Assembly (NCBI RefSeq): GCF_030444335.1
Contig: NZ_CP128595.1
Coordinates: 248,001 to 312,000, forward strand
Direction: 5' to 3'
Length of the DNA stretch: 64,000 nucleotides
Source of the DNA: Polaribacter huanghezhanensis
Lineage (GTDB): Bacteria > Bacteroidota > Bacteroidia > Flavobacteriales > Flavobacteriaceae
The notes under the pieces are model-generated. The model was not told where the DNA came from. It saw only the letters and a program-made list of their open reading frames with translations, and searched no databases. The stretch's first letter is position 1. The number at the start of each line of letters is the position of its first letter. The position numbers were made by a program, and so were the translations under genes. This document shows, one piece after another, positions 56,254-64,000 of the stretch.

Positions 56254-57507
56254 TTATTCCACTTTTTCTCCTTTTAAAAACAATCCTTTTTTTATTTCTT
56301 TCATTCTCTTTTTTACGAAAGCGGTAAAATCTTTATCCGTCTTTTTAAACCTCGAAATGTACTCTTCGTAATATTTATACGCTATCTTTTTATCTTTATA
56401 ATAAGAATCGGAAGTCAAAGCTAATTGATATAAAACCTTATGTTGTCTGTTATTTTCTTTAATAGACATTTTAAACATTTCAATAGCCGCCTTTGGTTTT
56501 TTTATTTCTAAATACAATAGTGCTAAACTATAATACTCTTCGGCTCTAGGTTTTTTACCAATTGTTGTTGCCATTTTATAAGTAAAAATTGCATTGGCAT
56601 ATTTTTTTTCGGCTTTATAAATATGACCCAAATAAGTCAAAATTTTAAAATCTTTTTTATCAATATTTCTTGCGGACTTAAAATAAGTTCTGGCTAAATC
56701 TAACGAATCGATATTAAAATAAGATCTTCCTAACATCTTTTTATTATAAAGATTATTAGGGGTTATGAAGTCTAATTTTTTTAAACGAAGTATCGCTTTT
56801 TTATATTTTTTATCCCGAAAAAGTTCATTGATTTTTAGCCTATTTAAATTGATATGTAAACTATCTAATCGCAAACCTATATCGGTAAATAACCTTGACG
56901 AATCTCTTTTTCTTATCAACGAAAATGTTCTTGCTAATTGATACACCGATTTTAGATGTGTGCTATCGCTTTTATAAGCTTTTAAAAAATTATCTAACAT
57001 TCCGTTTCCATCAGCCTTGTTCGCAGAAATTAGTCCAAGTTGATAATAATAATTAGGATTATTTTTATCTTTTTCAGAAAGTAATGTAAAAATTTGTACC
57101 GCTTTATCTAAATCGTTTGTAGCAAAATATAATTTACCTAATTGATAGGTGATAATTAAGTTTTCCGAATCTTTTTCTAAAAGTTTTTCATAAATCTGAA
57201 TGGCATTTTTATATTTTTTTTCTTTACGATACGCATTCGCTAATGATAGTTGCACTTTAAAGCTTTCTTTAAAAACCAACGCTTTTTTATAGTACGCAAT
57301 GGCATTTTTAAAATCATCAACAGAGGCATAAATATTTCCAATTTTATAATTAGAAGTATCTTGCAAAGTATCAATCGTTTTTAATTGCGTTAATGCTAAC
57401 TCATATCTTCCTTTTTCTAACAAACTATCTGCACGAGAAAAAGTAGAAGTTTGCGCTCCTACTTTTATACTCACACATACTAAGAGTAGTATATATACCT
57501 TTTCCAT
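56254..57507 (-). CDS. Exported tetratricopeptide-repeat protein of the M56/BlaI locus
   Basis: The 417-residue protein has a signal peptide (VYILLLVCVSIKVGAQ) and about ten TPR units (ADSLLEKGRYELALTQLKTI, LSLANAYRKEKKYKNAIQIYEKLLEKD, ILTYLGHIYKAEKKYANAIFTYKMA). The C-terminus is very basic (FVKKRMKEIKKGLFLKGEK). It follows the M56 gene after 10 bases and should act with it outside the cytoplasm, perhaps as a scaffold. Confidence 0.82.
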   Translation of the reverse strand: MEKVYILLLVCVSIKVGAQTSTFSRADSLLEKGRYELALTQLKTIDTLQDTSNYKIGNIYASVDDFKNAIAYYKKALVFKESFKVQLSLANAYRKEKKYKNAIQIYEKLLEKDSENLIITYQLGKLYFATNDLDKAVQIFTLLSEKDKNNPNYYYQLGLISANKADGNGMLDNFLKAYKSDSTHLKSVYQLARTFSLIRKRDSSRLFTDIGLRLDSLHINLNRLKINELFRDKKYKKAILRLKKLDFITPNNLYNKKMLGRSYFNIDSLDLARTYFKSARNIDKKDFKILTYLGHIYKAEKKYANAIFTYKMATTIGKKPRAEEYYSLALLYLEIKKPKAAIEMFKMSIKENNRQHKVLYQLALTSDSYYKDKKIAYKYYEEYISRFKKTDKDFTAFVKKRMKEIKKGLFLKGEKVE

Positions 57508-57517
57508 TTGTGCTTTT

Positions 57518-58885
57518 TTATCCTACATTTAAAGAAATTGGCAAGGTATATTTAACTCCAACTGCTTTTCCTCGTTGCAAACCAGGTTTCATTTTTGGTA
57601 ATGTTTTAACAACTCGTATTGCTTCTGCTGAAAGTTTTTGATGTGGAGATTTTATGACATTTATATCTACAATATTTCCATTTTCATCAATTCTAAACTG
57701 AGTCCAAATCTTTGCTCTTCCTTTAGGCAACCCTAAATCTTTAATGAAATCTGCATTAAAATTTTTAATAATAGTATGTCTAATTTTTTCATTTAAGCAA
57801 TCCATTTTATCTTTTCTTGTTCCTTCTTCACAACCAGGAAAAACGGGAACATTTTCTATTATTGCAAGAGGAATATCAAACTTGTTTTCTGGATTTTGTG
57901 TTCTTGACAATGAATCCGTTTTTCTCAATAAATAATTCATCAAACCACTTTGAATTTCATTCCGTAATTCTAAATCTTTAATTGTTTGTTTTAGATGTTC
58001 AACTTCCTGGTCTTGAGGATTTATTGAATCTTCAATATTACACGAAGTATAAACCAACATACTCGCCAATAAAGGCAATAACAATAAATACTTTGCCTTT
58101 TTAATTTGTTTTGATTTGTTTTTTGTCATCATAATAATTCTTTTTTTAATGAGTGAATGTTTGTAAAATTGATTGACAAACGAAATGTTTTCAACCTGAA
58201 AGGTTTGGCTTAGTAAAGTGTTAAAATATTGATGTTTTTTGGTGTCCTTTATAATTTCTGCATCAGATATATATTCGTGTAACAAAGTAATTCTATGTTG
58301 ATAAAAATAAATCAATGGATTAAACCACATCACAATTTTTAGCAGTTCAAAAAACAATAAATCTAACGTATGCTTTTGTTTTGCGTGAATTAATTCGTGA
58401 TCAATAATTGATGCTTGTTTTTCTATCGGAATATTTTTCCCTAAAAAAATATAATTAAAAAACGAAAAGGCATTGTCTTGTTTTGGCAGTAAAACCAATT
58501 TATAGAAATGTTTTTGTATGGTTTCATTCTTTGTAATTAACTGAATAATTTTAAATAGTTTTATCAGAAATACGATTGTAAATAATAAAGTTCCAATCCA
58601 AAATAAAAGATTTAGATAATTGATAGATCCATCCCTATAAAAGGTCGTTTTCTCTATTACTTTTTGTGGTGATAACATTACTTCTGGGAGTAAAATCATA
58701 ATTTCTTGCGGTACGGCTCTTTGAAAAGTAGGAATCTTTATCAAAGGCAACACAAAAGACAAAATGGGTGTTCCTAACAAATACCATCTGTTATACTTGT
58801 AAAACGTTTCTTTGCTTAAAAAGAAATCGTACACCGCTAAAAATAGTATTTGAAATAAAACGACTTGAATACTATAAGTTATCAT
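57518..58885 (-). CDS. M56 (BlaR1-like) membrane metalloprotease with C-terminal TonB_C-like domain
   Basis: The 455-residue protein has four membrane helices in its first 275 residues, with the zinc motif HELIH at 163-167 in the cytoplasmic loop, then WFNPLIYFYQHRITLLHEYISDAE, a typical M56 core. After the last helix (YLLLLPLLASMLVYTSC) a coiled stretch leads to a TonB_C-like sensor domain (VPVFPGCEEGTRKDKMDCLNEKIRH ... KMKPGLQRGKAVGVKYTLPISL). In the BlaR1/MecR1 family such proteases respond to an outside signal and inactivate the BlaI-type repressor encoded just upstream. The signal here is unknown. Confidence 0.88.
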   Translation of the reverse strand: MITYSIQVVLFQILFLAVYDFFLSKETFYKYNRWYLLGTPILSFVLPLIKIPTFQRAVPQEIMILLPEVMLSPQKVIEKTTFYRDGSINYLNLLFWIGTLLFTIVFLIKLFKIIQLITKNETIQKHFYKLVLLPKQDNAFSFFNYIFLGKNIPIEKQASIIDHELIHAKQKHTLDLLFFELLKIVMWFNPLIYFYQHRITLLHEYISDAEIIKDTKKHQYFNTLLSQTFQVENISFVNQFYKHSLIKKRIIMMTKNKSKQIKKAKYLLLLPLLASMLVYTSCNIEDSINPQDQEVEHLKQTIKDLELRNEIQSGLMNYLLRKTDSLSRTQNPENKFDIPLAIIENVPVFPGCEEGTRKDKMDCLNEKIRHTIIKNFNADFIKDLGLPKGRAKIWTQFRIDENGNIVDINVIKSPHQKLSAEAIRVVKTLPKMKPGLQRGKAVGVKYTLPISLNVG

Positions 58886-58900
58886 AGTTTTAGTTTTTTA

Positions 58901-58956
58901 TGTCAGGTCGAGCGGAGTCGAGACCTAAATGACCTCTCGACTCCGCTCGAGGAGAC
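58901..58956. repeat. Palindromic repeat between blaI-like and M56 genes
   Basis: TGTCAGGTCGAGCGGAGTCGAGACC and ACCTCTCGACTCCGCTCGAGG form a well-preserved inverted pair of the same family as in the trp operon. It fills almost the whole 73-base spacer. Confidence 0.85.
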
Positions 58957-58958
58957 AA

Positions 58959-59324
58959 TTAATTTTCTTTCTTATTAATCTCTTTTAAAATTGTTTCTAG
59001 TTCAGCAATATCCATATCGTTCTTTTTCACAAAAAAGGAAACCATACTTTTAAACGAACCATCAAAATAACCATCCACAACTTTATGCAAAGTTTGGTTG
59101 CTATACACATCTTTATCTACAATTGGATAATACACATACCCTCTTCCTTTCGCTTTGTGATGTACAAATTCTTTGGTTTCTAAAATTCTAATAATTGTAG
59201 AAACAGTATTATATGCGGGTTTTGGTTTTGGAAGTTGTTCTATAATTTCTTTTACAGACGCTTCTCCTAAACCCCATAAAACCTGCATAAACTGCTCTTC
59301 TGCTTTTGTTAATTGCTTTATCAT
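58959..59324 (-). CDS. BlaI/MecI/CopY family transcriptional repressor
   Basis: The 121-residue winged-helix protein starts MIKQLTKAEEQFMQVLWGLGEASVKEI and shows the recognition-helix region PKPAYNTVSTIIRILETKEFVHHKAKGRGYVYYPIV. It should bind DNA as a dimer and be cleaved or released by the adjacent M56 protease. ATG at 59324 is chosen over a TTG two codons upstream. The perfect palindrome at 59357-59396 lies right before it and is the likely operator, so the locus is probably autoregulated. Confidence 0.92.
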   Translation of the reverse strand: MIKQLTKAEEQFMQVLWGLGEASVKEIIEQLPKPKPAYNTVSTIIRILETKEFVHHKAKGRGYVYYPIVDKDVYSNQTLHKVVDGYFDGSFKSMVSFFVKKNDMDIAELETILKEINKKEN

Positions 59325-59356
59325 ATTCAACTAAGTTTTTAGTTTAAAAAAACAAA

Positions 59357-59396
59357 TATAACTAAAAGATTAGTTTAAACTAATCTTTTAGTTATA
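59357..59396. promoter_or_regulatory. Perfect 40-bp palindrome, likely BlaI-type operator
   Basis: The left half TATAACTAAAAGATTAGTTT is exactly the inverse complement of the right half AAACTAATCTTTTAGTTATA, with no central gap. It lies 33 bases before the repressor start and behind the gene at 59458-59913, so a dimer or pair of dimers bound there would block transcription of the repressor and the genes after it. Confidence 0.75.
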
Positions 59397-59457
59397 AATT
59401 TATTAAAAACAAAAAAATAAGAAAGATTTTCTAATTTAATCTTTAGACAAACTGCAA

Positions 59458-59913
59458 TTACTCAACCATAAAAGAAAGAGGAATTAAATATCTTATAGCA
59501 ATAGGCTTGCCTCTTTGAGTTGCGGGCTTCATCTTAGGAATTATTGATACAACTCTTTCAATTTCTTTTACAATGTCTGGATGTGGAGCTTTAATTTTAA
59601 TAGTTTCAGAATATCCAGATGTTTTTATTCTGAATGATATCAAAAACTGAAATTTACCTGCTGGCAAATCTAACTTCTGTATTAAAGAGGAATCAAAGTT
59701 GTTTACAATAAATTTTCTGATACTAAGATCTAGGCATTTCTTTCGTTCTTTAAAAGTTCCAATACACCCAGGATAGGTTGGCCCATTTTCTATTATTGTA
59801 AAAGGAACATCTTTTTTAGAGTTTTGAGTTGTATTAGATTCTTCTCCTTCAGATTGTGAAAAAGCTTGAGTAGAAAAAAGGAATGCAAAAAAAAGCAGTT
59901 TTAAAGACCTCAT
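59458..59913 (-). CDS. Exported TonB_C-like domain protein
   Basis: The 151-residue protein has a signal peptide (LLFFAFLFSTQAFSQS) and one TonB_C-like module (GPTYPGCIGTFKERKKCLDLSIRKFIVNNF ... IIPKMKPATQRGKPIAIRYLIPLSF), clearly similar to the C-terminus of the M56 protein and to the lipoprotein at 55724. It precedes the repressor gene on the same strand but is separated from it by the palindrome, so it may belong to the same response without being in the same transcript. Confidence 0.8.
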   Translation of the reverse strand: MRSLKLLFFAFLFSTQAFSQSEGEESNTTQNSKKDVPFTIIENGPTYPGCIGTFKERKKCLDLSIRKFIVNNFDSSLIQKLDLPAGKFQFLISFRIKTSGYSETIKIKAPHPDIVKEIERVVSIIPKMKPATQRGKPIAIRYLIPLSFMVE

Positions 59914-60011
59914 ACTAACAGTTTTAAAGACGAAAGGTAGTAATTTACTTTCAAAATGAAAAAACCACCAGTAACAAACTTTTTGTATTTTCGTCTTACA
60001 ATAAAAAATTA

Positions 60012-60515
60012 ATGGACATTTTTTTACTTTTCTTAGGATTTATCTTTATTTTTTTAGGAATCATCGGTGCTTTTTTACCCATTTTACCCGGACCGTTAAC
60101 GGGTTGGGTTGGTTTATTACTACTTCATTTTACATCAACCGTTCCAAAAGATTGGACTTTTTTAAGTATTACACTTTTTGTTGCTGCCTTGGTTTGGGTG
60201 CTCGATTATTTTATTCCAGCCATGGGAACAAAACGTTTTGGTGGAAGTAAATCTGGAGTATACGGAACCACAATTGGGTTGATCATTGGCCTGTTCTCTC
60301 CTATTCCGTTTGGTATTTTAATTGGTGCTTTTGTGGGTGCATTTATTGGCGAAATGATGAACAACAGTAAAGATACAGACCGGGCATTAAAAGCATCTTT
60401 TGGTTCTTTACTCGGATTTTTTGTATCCGCAAGTTTAAAATTTGGTGTTGGCTTGGTGTATTTCTGGTTTTTTATCAGCACTTTTTGGGAATATAAATCG
60501 GCTTTCTTTAGTTAG
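60012..60515 (+). CDS. DUF456 family membrane protein
   Basis: The 167-residue protein has about five hydrophobic segments and the DUF456 pattern LGIIGAFLPILPGPLTGWVGLLLLHF ... YFIPAMGTKRFGGSKSGVYGTTIGLIIGLF with a Gly-rich end. It should be an inner-membrane protein of unknown function. It stands alone between divergent and convergent neighbours. Confidence 0.85.
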   Translation: MDIFLLFLGFIFIFLGIIGAFLPILPGPLTGWVGLLLLHFTSTVPKDWTFLSITLFVAALVWVLDYFIPAMGTKRFGGSKSGVYGTTIGLIIGLFSPIPFGILIGAFVGAFIGEMMNNSKDTDRALKASFGSLLGFFVSASLKFGVGLVYFWFFISTFWEYKSAFFS

Positions 60516-60520
60516 TTTTA

Positions 60521-60547
60521 GCTAAAGGCTAAAGGCTAAAGGCTAAA
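60521..60547 (+). repeat. Short tandem repeat, GCTAAAG x 3.9
   Basis: Four near-perfect copies of the 7-base unit GCTAAAG stand just after the DUF456 gene stop. Confidence 0.9.
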
Positions 60548-60575
60548 ATAAAAAGATATAACTGAAAGCGGGAAA

Positions 60576-60594
60576 CCTGCCTGCGGCAGGCAGG
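60576..60594. repeat. GC-rich palindrome
   Basis: CCTGCCTGCGGCAGGCAGG is a near-perfect palindrome in otherwise AT-rich DNA, related to the ATTCCTGC/GCAGGAAT repeat family. It lies just beyond the T run of the small RNA at 60614-60723. Confidence 0.75.
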
Positions 60595-60613
60595 CAGCTT
60601 CAAAAAAAAAAGC

Positions 60614-60723
60614 AAAAAAAAAGCGTCCCATCTCAGGGAAGCTTTCCATTGGTTAACAAAACCACGACACTTTTATGAAAGTGCCAAAACAACACAACTA
60701 AATGCTACTTTTATAAAAAGCAG
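60614..60723 (-). ncRNA. Probable structured small RNA
   Basis: On the minus strand a consensus promoter (60728-60757) is followed by about 110 bases that fold into successive hairpins: GCTGCTTTT with AAAAGTAGC, CACTTT with AAAGTG around CATA, TGGTT with AACCA, and an intrinsic terminator (AGCTTCCC at 60643-60636 with GGGACGCT at 60629-60622, then T). There is no reading frame of note. The element lies between the DUF456 gene and divergent lysS. No known RNA family is recognised. The ends are approximate. Confidence 0.65.
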
Positions 60724-60727
60724 CCTG

Positions 60728-60757
60728 CAAATGTACACGCTTTTTTAAATATAACAA
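60728..60757 (-). promoter_or_regulatory. Promoter of the small RNA
   Basis: On the minus strand TTG (60757-60755), 19 bases, and TACATTTG (60735-60728) match the Bacteroidota consensus with the same spacing as the trp promoter. Confidence 0.75.
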
Positions 60758-60797
60758 TATATTTTTATAAAAATTTACAAAACTACTTTAATGCTGA

Positions 60798-60828
60798 TTG
60801 CTTAATTATGTAATTGATTGTATCTTTG
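60798..60828 (+). promoter_or_regulatory. Bacteroidota-type promoter for lysS
   Basis: TTG at 60798-60800 and TATCTTTG at 60821-60828 are 20 bases apart. The lysS ATG at 60869 is 40 bases downstream. Confidence 0.7.
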
Positions 60829-60868
60829 CGGCTTTATTATAATTATCCTTTTAAAGAAGCTAAACAAT

Positions 60869-62566
60869 ATGCAATTATCAGAACAAGAAGTTGTACGAAG
60901 AGAAAAACTATCCAAATTACGTGAGTTAGGAATCAATCCTTATCCTGCAGATTTATTTCCAGTAAATCACACTTCAAAACAGATTAAGGAAAACTTTACT
61001 GAAGAAAAACAAGTAATTATTGCTGGTAGATTAGTATCTATAAACATACAAGGAAAAGCTTCTTTTGCACAATTGCAAGATTCGGAAGGCAGAATTCAGG
61101 TGTATTTTAATAGAGATGTGATTTGTGAAGGTGATGACAAAACAAAATACAACGATGTCTTTAAAAAATTATTAGACTTAGGAGATTTTGTGGGGATTGA
61201 AGGAGAATTATTTACAACGAAAGTTGGCGAAAAAACAGTACGAGTTAAAGACTTTACTCTATTAAGCAAAGCGTTAAAACCATTGCCTTTACCAAAAGAA
61301 AAGGACGGGGTTGTGTATGATGCTTTTACAGATCCAGAAATGCGTTACCGACAACGTTATGCAGATTTGGCTGTAAATCCACATGTAAAAGAAGTTTTTG
61401 TAAAAAGAACAAAACTGTTCAACGCCATGCGCGATTTCTTTAATACCGCTGGGTATTTTGAAGTTGAAACTCCAATTTTACAACCAATTCCGGGTGGCGC
61501 AGCAGCAAGACCCTTTATAACACATCACAATTCTTTAGACATTCCGTTGTACATGAGAATTGCCAACGAATTGTATTTAAAAAGATTGATTGTTGGTGGA
61601 TTTGACGGTGTGTATGAGTTTTCTAAAAACTTTAGAAACGAAGGAATGGACAGAACGCACAATCCAGAATTTACAGCCATGGAAATCTATGTTGCCTACA
61701 AAGATTACAATTGGATGATGGATTTCTGTGAACAATTATTAGAACATTGTGCAATCGCCGTAAACGGAACTACGGAAGCAACTTTCGGAGCACACAAAAT
61801 AGATTTTAAGGCGCCATACGCAAGAGTAACCATGGCTGACTCTATCAAACATTTTACAAGGTTTGACATTACTGATAAAACAGAAGATGAAATTAGAACA
61901 GCTGCAAAAAGTATGGGAATTGAAGTGGATGCAACCATGGGGAAAGGGAAATTAATTGATGAAATTTTTGGTGAAAAATGTGAAGGAAATTACATTCAGC
62001 CAACTTTTATTACTGATTACCCGAAAGAAATGTCTCCGTTGTGTAAAGAACACAGAGACAATCCAGAATTAACCGAACGTTTTGAATTGATGGTTTGTGG
62101 TAAAGAAATTGCCAATGCATATTCTGAATTAAACGATCCGATAGATCAACGTGAGCGTTTTGAACATCAATTAAAATTAGCTGAAAAAGGAGACGATGAA
62201 GCTACAGAATTTATTGACGAAGACTTTTTACGTGCCTTAGAATACGGAATGCCACCAACTTCTGGAATGGGAATTGGAATGGACCGTTTGATTATGTTTT
62301 TAACGAACAATCAATCCATTCAAGAAGTATTATTCTTCCCTCAAATGAGACCAGAGCAGCGAATCGCTGCAGATGTTGCACTTACTGATGACGAGAAAGC
62401 GCTACTAGCTATCATCACAAAAACAGAAAAAATAGCTTTGAATGAATTGAAAACGCAATCTGGTTTATCAAATAAAAAATGGGACAAAACCATTAAAGGA
62501 TTAACCAAGAAAGAGGTTGCAAAAGTTTCTAAAACAGACGAAGGTTTGTTTGTGGAAGTTGTGTAA
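60869..62566 (+). CDS. lysS: Lysyl-tRNA synthetase (class II)
   Basis: The 565-residue enzyme charges tRNA-Lys. An OB-fold anticodon domain (about 50-170) precedes the class II core: motif 1 near [26 protein letters not shown], motif 2 [23 protein letters not shown] and motif 3 [16 protein letters not shown]-terminal extension of about 60 residues ([25 protein letters not shown]) after motif 3 looks like a winged-helix-type module, seen in other flavobacterial LysRS. The start at 60869 is chosen over an upstream TTG frame from 60818 that lies in the promoter. Confidence 0.95.
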   Translation: MQLSEQEVVRREKLSKLRELGINPYPADLFPVNHTSKQIKENFTEEKQVIIAGRLVSINIQGKASFAQLQDSEGRIQVYFNRDVICEGDDKTKYNDVFKKLLDLGDFVGIEGELFTTKVGEKTVRVKDFTLLSKALKPLPLPKEKDGVVYDAFTDPEMRYRQRYADLAVNPHVKEVFVKRTKLFNAMRDFFNTAGYFEVETPILQPIPGGAAARPFITHHNSLDIPLYMRIANELYLKRLIVGGFDGVYEFSKNFRNEGMDRTHNPEFTAMEIYVAYKDYNWMMDFCEQLLEHCAIAVNGTTEATFGAHKIDFKAPYARVTMADSIKHFTRFDITDKTEDEIRTAAKSMGIEVDATMGKGKLIDEIFGEKCEGNYIQPTFITDYPKEMSPLCKEHRDNPELTERFELMVCGKEIANAYSELNDPIDQRERFEHQLKLAEKGDDEATEFIDEDFLRALEYGMPPTSGMGIGMDRLIMFLTNNQSIQEVLFFPQMRPEQRIAADVALTDDEKALLAIITKTEKIALNELKTQSGLSNKKWDKTIKGLTKKEVAKVSKTDEGLFVEVV

Positions 62567-62590
62567 ATCTATTTTAGATAAAAATATTAA

Positions 62591-62624
62591 AAAAGGAATT
62601 ACAGCAATGTAGTTCCTTTTTTTT
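62591..62624 (+). terminator. Intrinsic terminator of lysS
   Basis: AAAAGGAATTACA pairs with TGTAGTTCCTTTT around GCAA, followed by T. Confidence 0.85.
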
Positions 62625-62647
62625 ATCTTTAATTTTTAAAAAAAACA

Positions 62648-63922
62648 ATGAGCAATAAAAAAATTGAATTAAAAGAAGCCATTTCTATCGGAATTGGCGG
62701 AATGGTTGGTGGCGGAATTTTTGCTGTTCTTGGTTTAGCCGTATCATTAGCAAAAGGAGGAACTCCAATTGCTTTTTTAATTGCGGGAATTATTGCATTG
62801 CTAACATCTTATAGTTACGTAAAACTTTCTCAAACTTTTCCTGATAGAGGCGGAACCGTTAAATTTATAAACAAAGGTTTTGGCATGGGGGTTTTTAGCG
62901 GAACTACCAACAACTTACTTTGGATTAGTTATATTATTATGTTAGCCCTTTATGCTTCTGCTTTTGGTTCTTATGCTCCAAATTTATTAAAATTAACAAG
63001 CAACAAAACGATAGATGCTCATCTCTATGCTACTTCCATAATTCTCTTTGCTACTACAATAAATTACTACAGTATTAAAGTTGTTGGCCAAATTGAATCT
63101 TATGCGGTAATCATTAAATTAATAATCTTATTAGGATTTGTTGTTATTGGTATTTATGGCCTTTTTGGCAATCCAAATTTAGAACAGCTAGCTATTTCTA
63201 ATTGGAAATCTCCTAGTAGTTTATTGGCATCCGGAATGGTAATCTTTGTTGCTTACGAGGGCTTTGAATTAATTGCGAATGCAGCTCCAGACATTATCAA
63301 TCCGATAAAAAACATTCCAAAAGCCTATTACTATTCTGTAATTTTTGTCATTTTTTTATACATAACTATTGCCGCAATTACAGTTGGATCGCTTCCTTTT
63401 GCTAAAATTGCTGAAGCACAAGAATATGTTTTGGCAGAAGCTGCAAAACCACTTTTAGGAAAAATTGGTTTTACAACAATTACAATAGCCGCATTAATTT
63501 CGACTTTTTCGGCAATAAATGCATCCCTTTATGGAGGCAGCAGAGTGAGTTATGAAATTGCAGAAGATGATGAGTTGCCTCACGAATTAACAAGTAAACT
63601 TTGGAATCAGCCAATAGGTTTATTAATTACTGCCATATCAACAATCATTTTAGTAAATGTATTAAACCTAGAAAGTATTTCTATAACCGGAAGTATTGGA
63701 TTTTTACTCATTTTTGCAATAGTAAACTATATCGGTTTTAAACTTTCAAAAAAAATAAATGGAAATAAAATCATTCCTCTTATTGGGTTTATTTCTTGTA
63801 TTATTGCACTCATAACTCTAATCACACAACAGTACAAAACAAATTCCGTTGGAATTTTAATTTCAGTATTAATTTTGATTAGTTGTTTTATTTTTGAGTT
63901 GATATACAAAAAACAACGCTGA
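62648..63922 (+). CDS. APC family amino acid permease
   Basis: The 424-residue inner-membrane protein has about twelve hydrophobic helices. The N-terminal AISIGIGGMVGGGIFAVLG motif is the substrate-binding unwound helix of APC transporters, and VAYEGFELIANAAPDIINPIKNIPKA is the conserved helix 6 region. It should import amino acids or related amines; the substrate is unknown. A lipoprotein gene begins 14 bases after its stop. Confidence 0.88.
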   Translation: MSNKKIELKEAISIGIGGMVGGGIFAVLGLAVSLAKGGTPIAFLIAGIIALLTSYSYVKLSQTFPDRGGTVKFINKGFGMGVFSGTTNNLLWISYIIMLALYASAFGSYAPNLLKLTSNKTIDAHLYATSIILFATTINYYSIKVVGQIESYAVIIKLIILLGFVVIGIYGLFGNPNLEQLAISNWKSPSSLLASGMVIFVAYEGFELIANAAPDIINPIKNIPKAYYYSVIFVIFLYITIAAITVGSLPFAKIAEAQEYVLAEAAKPLLGKIGFTTITIAALISTFSAINASLYGGSRVSYEIAEDDELPHELTSKLWNQPIGLLITAISTIILVNVLNLESISITGSIGFLLIFAIVNYIGFKLSKKINGNKIIPLIGFISCIIALITLITQQYKTNSVGILISVLILISCFIFELIYKKQR

Positions 63923-63936
63923 TTCGTTACTAAATT

Positions 63937-64000
63937 ATGATTCGTAAAATTTTTCTTCTAAGCATTTCTTTAATGACTTTACTTTCTTGTACTGAAAGTG
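63937..64000 (+). CDS. Lipoprotein (partial, N-terminus only)
   Basis: An ATG at 63937 opens MIRKIFLLSISLMTLLSCTES, a lipoprotein signal with a lipobox LLSC, and runs off the right edge after 21 codons. It lies 14 bases after the permease stop and may be cotranscribed. Nothing can be said of its function. Confidence 0.7.
   Translation, partial: MIRKIFLLSISLMTLLSCTES

Noticed and set aside
60818-60868. A 17-residue N-terminal extension of lysyl-tRNA synthetase
   Set aside because: It begins with a TTG inside the -7 promoter region, and [14 protein letters not shown] is the usual start.

Overview
The window is a 64 kb piece of a low-GC chromosome from the Bacteroidota, most likely a marine member of the Flavobacteriaceae close to Polaribacter or Tenacibaculum (family-level inference from gene content, not from a search). 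The signs are TAnnTTTG-type -7 promoter elements with a TTG about 19-21 bases upstream, a tmRNA with the tag GEDNYALAA, a protein with a type IX secretion C-terminal domain, SusC-like plug modules, fused SecDF, a single-chain pyruvate carboxylase and many 'MSC/ACQ' lipoboxes. Almost all genes are chromosomal housekeeping or conserved accessory genes. No phage, insertion sequence, CRISPR array, tRNA or rRNA gene was seen.

Layout. 1-1486: partial polysaccharide deacetylase and radC. 1613-4465: trkA-trkH potassium uptake. 4552-9299: a T9SS-exported protein, a 58-residue exported-looking peptide, a PqqD/HprK-like fusion and a PF14907-like nucleotidyltransferase; this looks like a small undescribed peptide-modification locus. 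9296-15512: mpl, a small outer-membrane barrel, an M28 peptidase, kdsA, small unknowns and an AlaDH/PNT-type dehydrogenase. 15702-16095: ssrA. 16278-20582: GIY-YIG protein, msrB-msrA, two glycosyltransferases, ftsE. 20766-29833: a large TPR protein with an outer-membrane barrel protein, an M28 peptidase, an amidohydrolase, a stand-alone plug protein and a decayed partial copy of the amidohydrolase gene. 29903-37573: a CDGSH protein and the complete trp operon (E, unknown, G, D, C, F, B, A) on the minus strand, preceded by a promoter, a 15-residue leader peptide with three consecutive Trp codons and a terminator, i.e. a classical attenuator. 37773-43791: asnB with a one-base frameshift, pyc, a CPBP protease. 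44142-50075: gyrB, a DUF6588-like protein, mdh, fhs. 50288-55597: secDF, hpt, adk, obgE. 55724-59913: an M56/BlaI-type signalling locus with three TonB_C-like modules and a perfect 40-bp palindrome as likely operator. 60012-64000: a DUF456 protein, a probable small RNA on the minus strand, lysS, an APC permease and the start of a lipoprotein gene.

Two families of palindromic intergenic repeats (a 'TCGACTGCGCTCGA' type and an 'ATTCCTGCnnnnGCAGGAAT' type) are scattered through the window and concentrated in the trp operon; one copy of each lies in frame inside trpF. The most promising leads are the peptide/kinase/nucleotidyltransferase locus at 6866-9299, the trp attenuator, the repeat-derived segments in TrpF, the structured small RNA at 60614-60723 and the BlaI/M56 locus with its palindrome.
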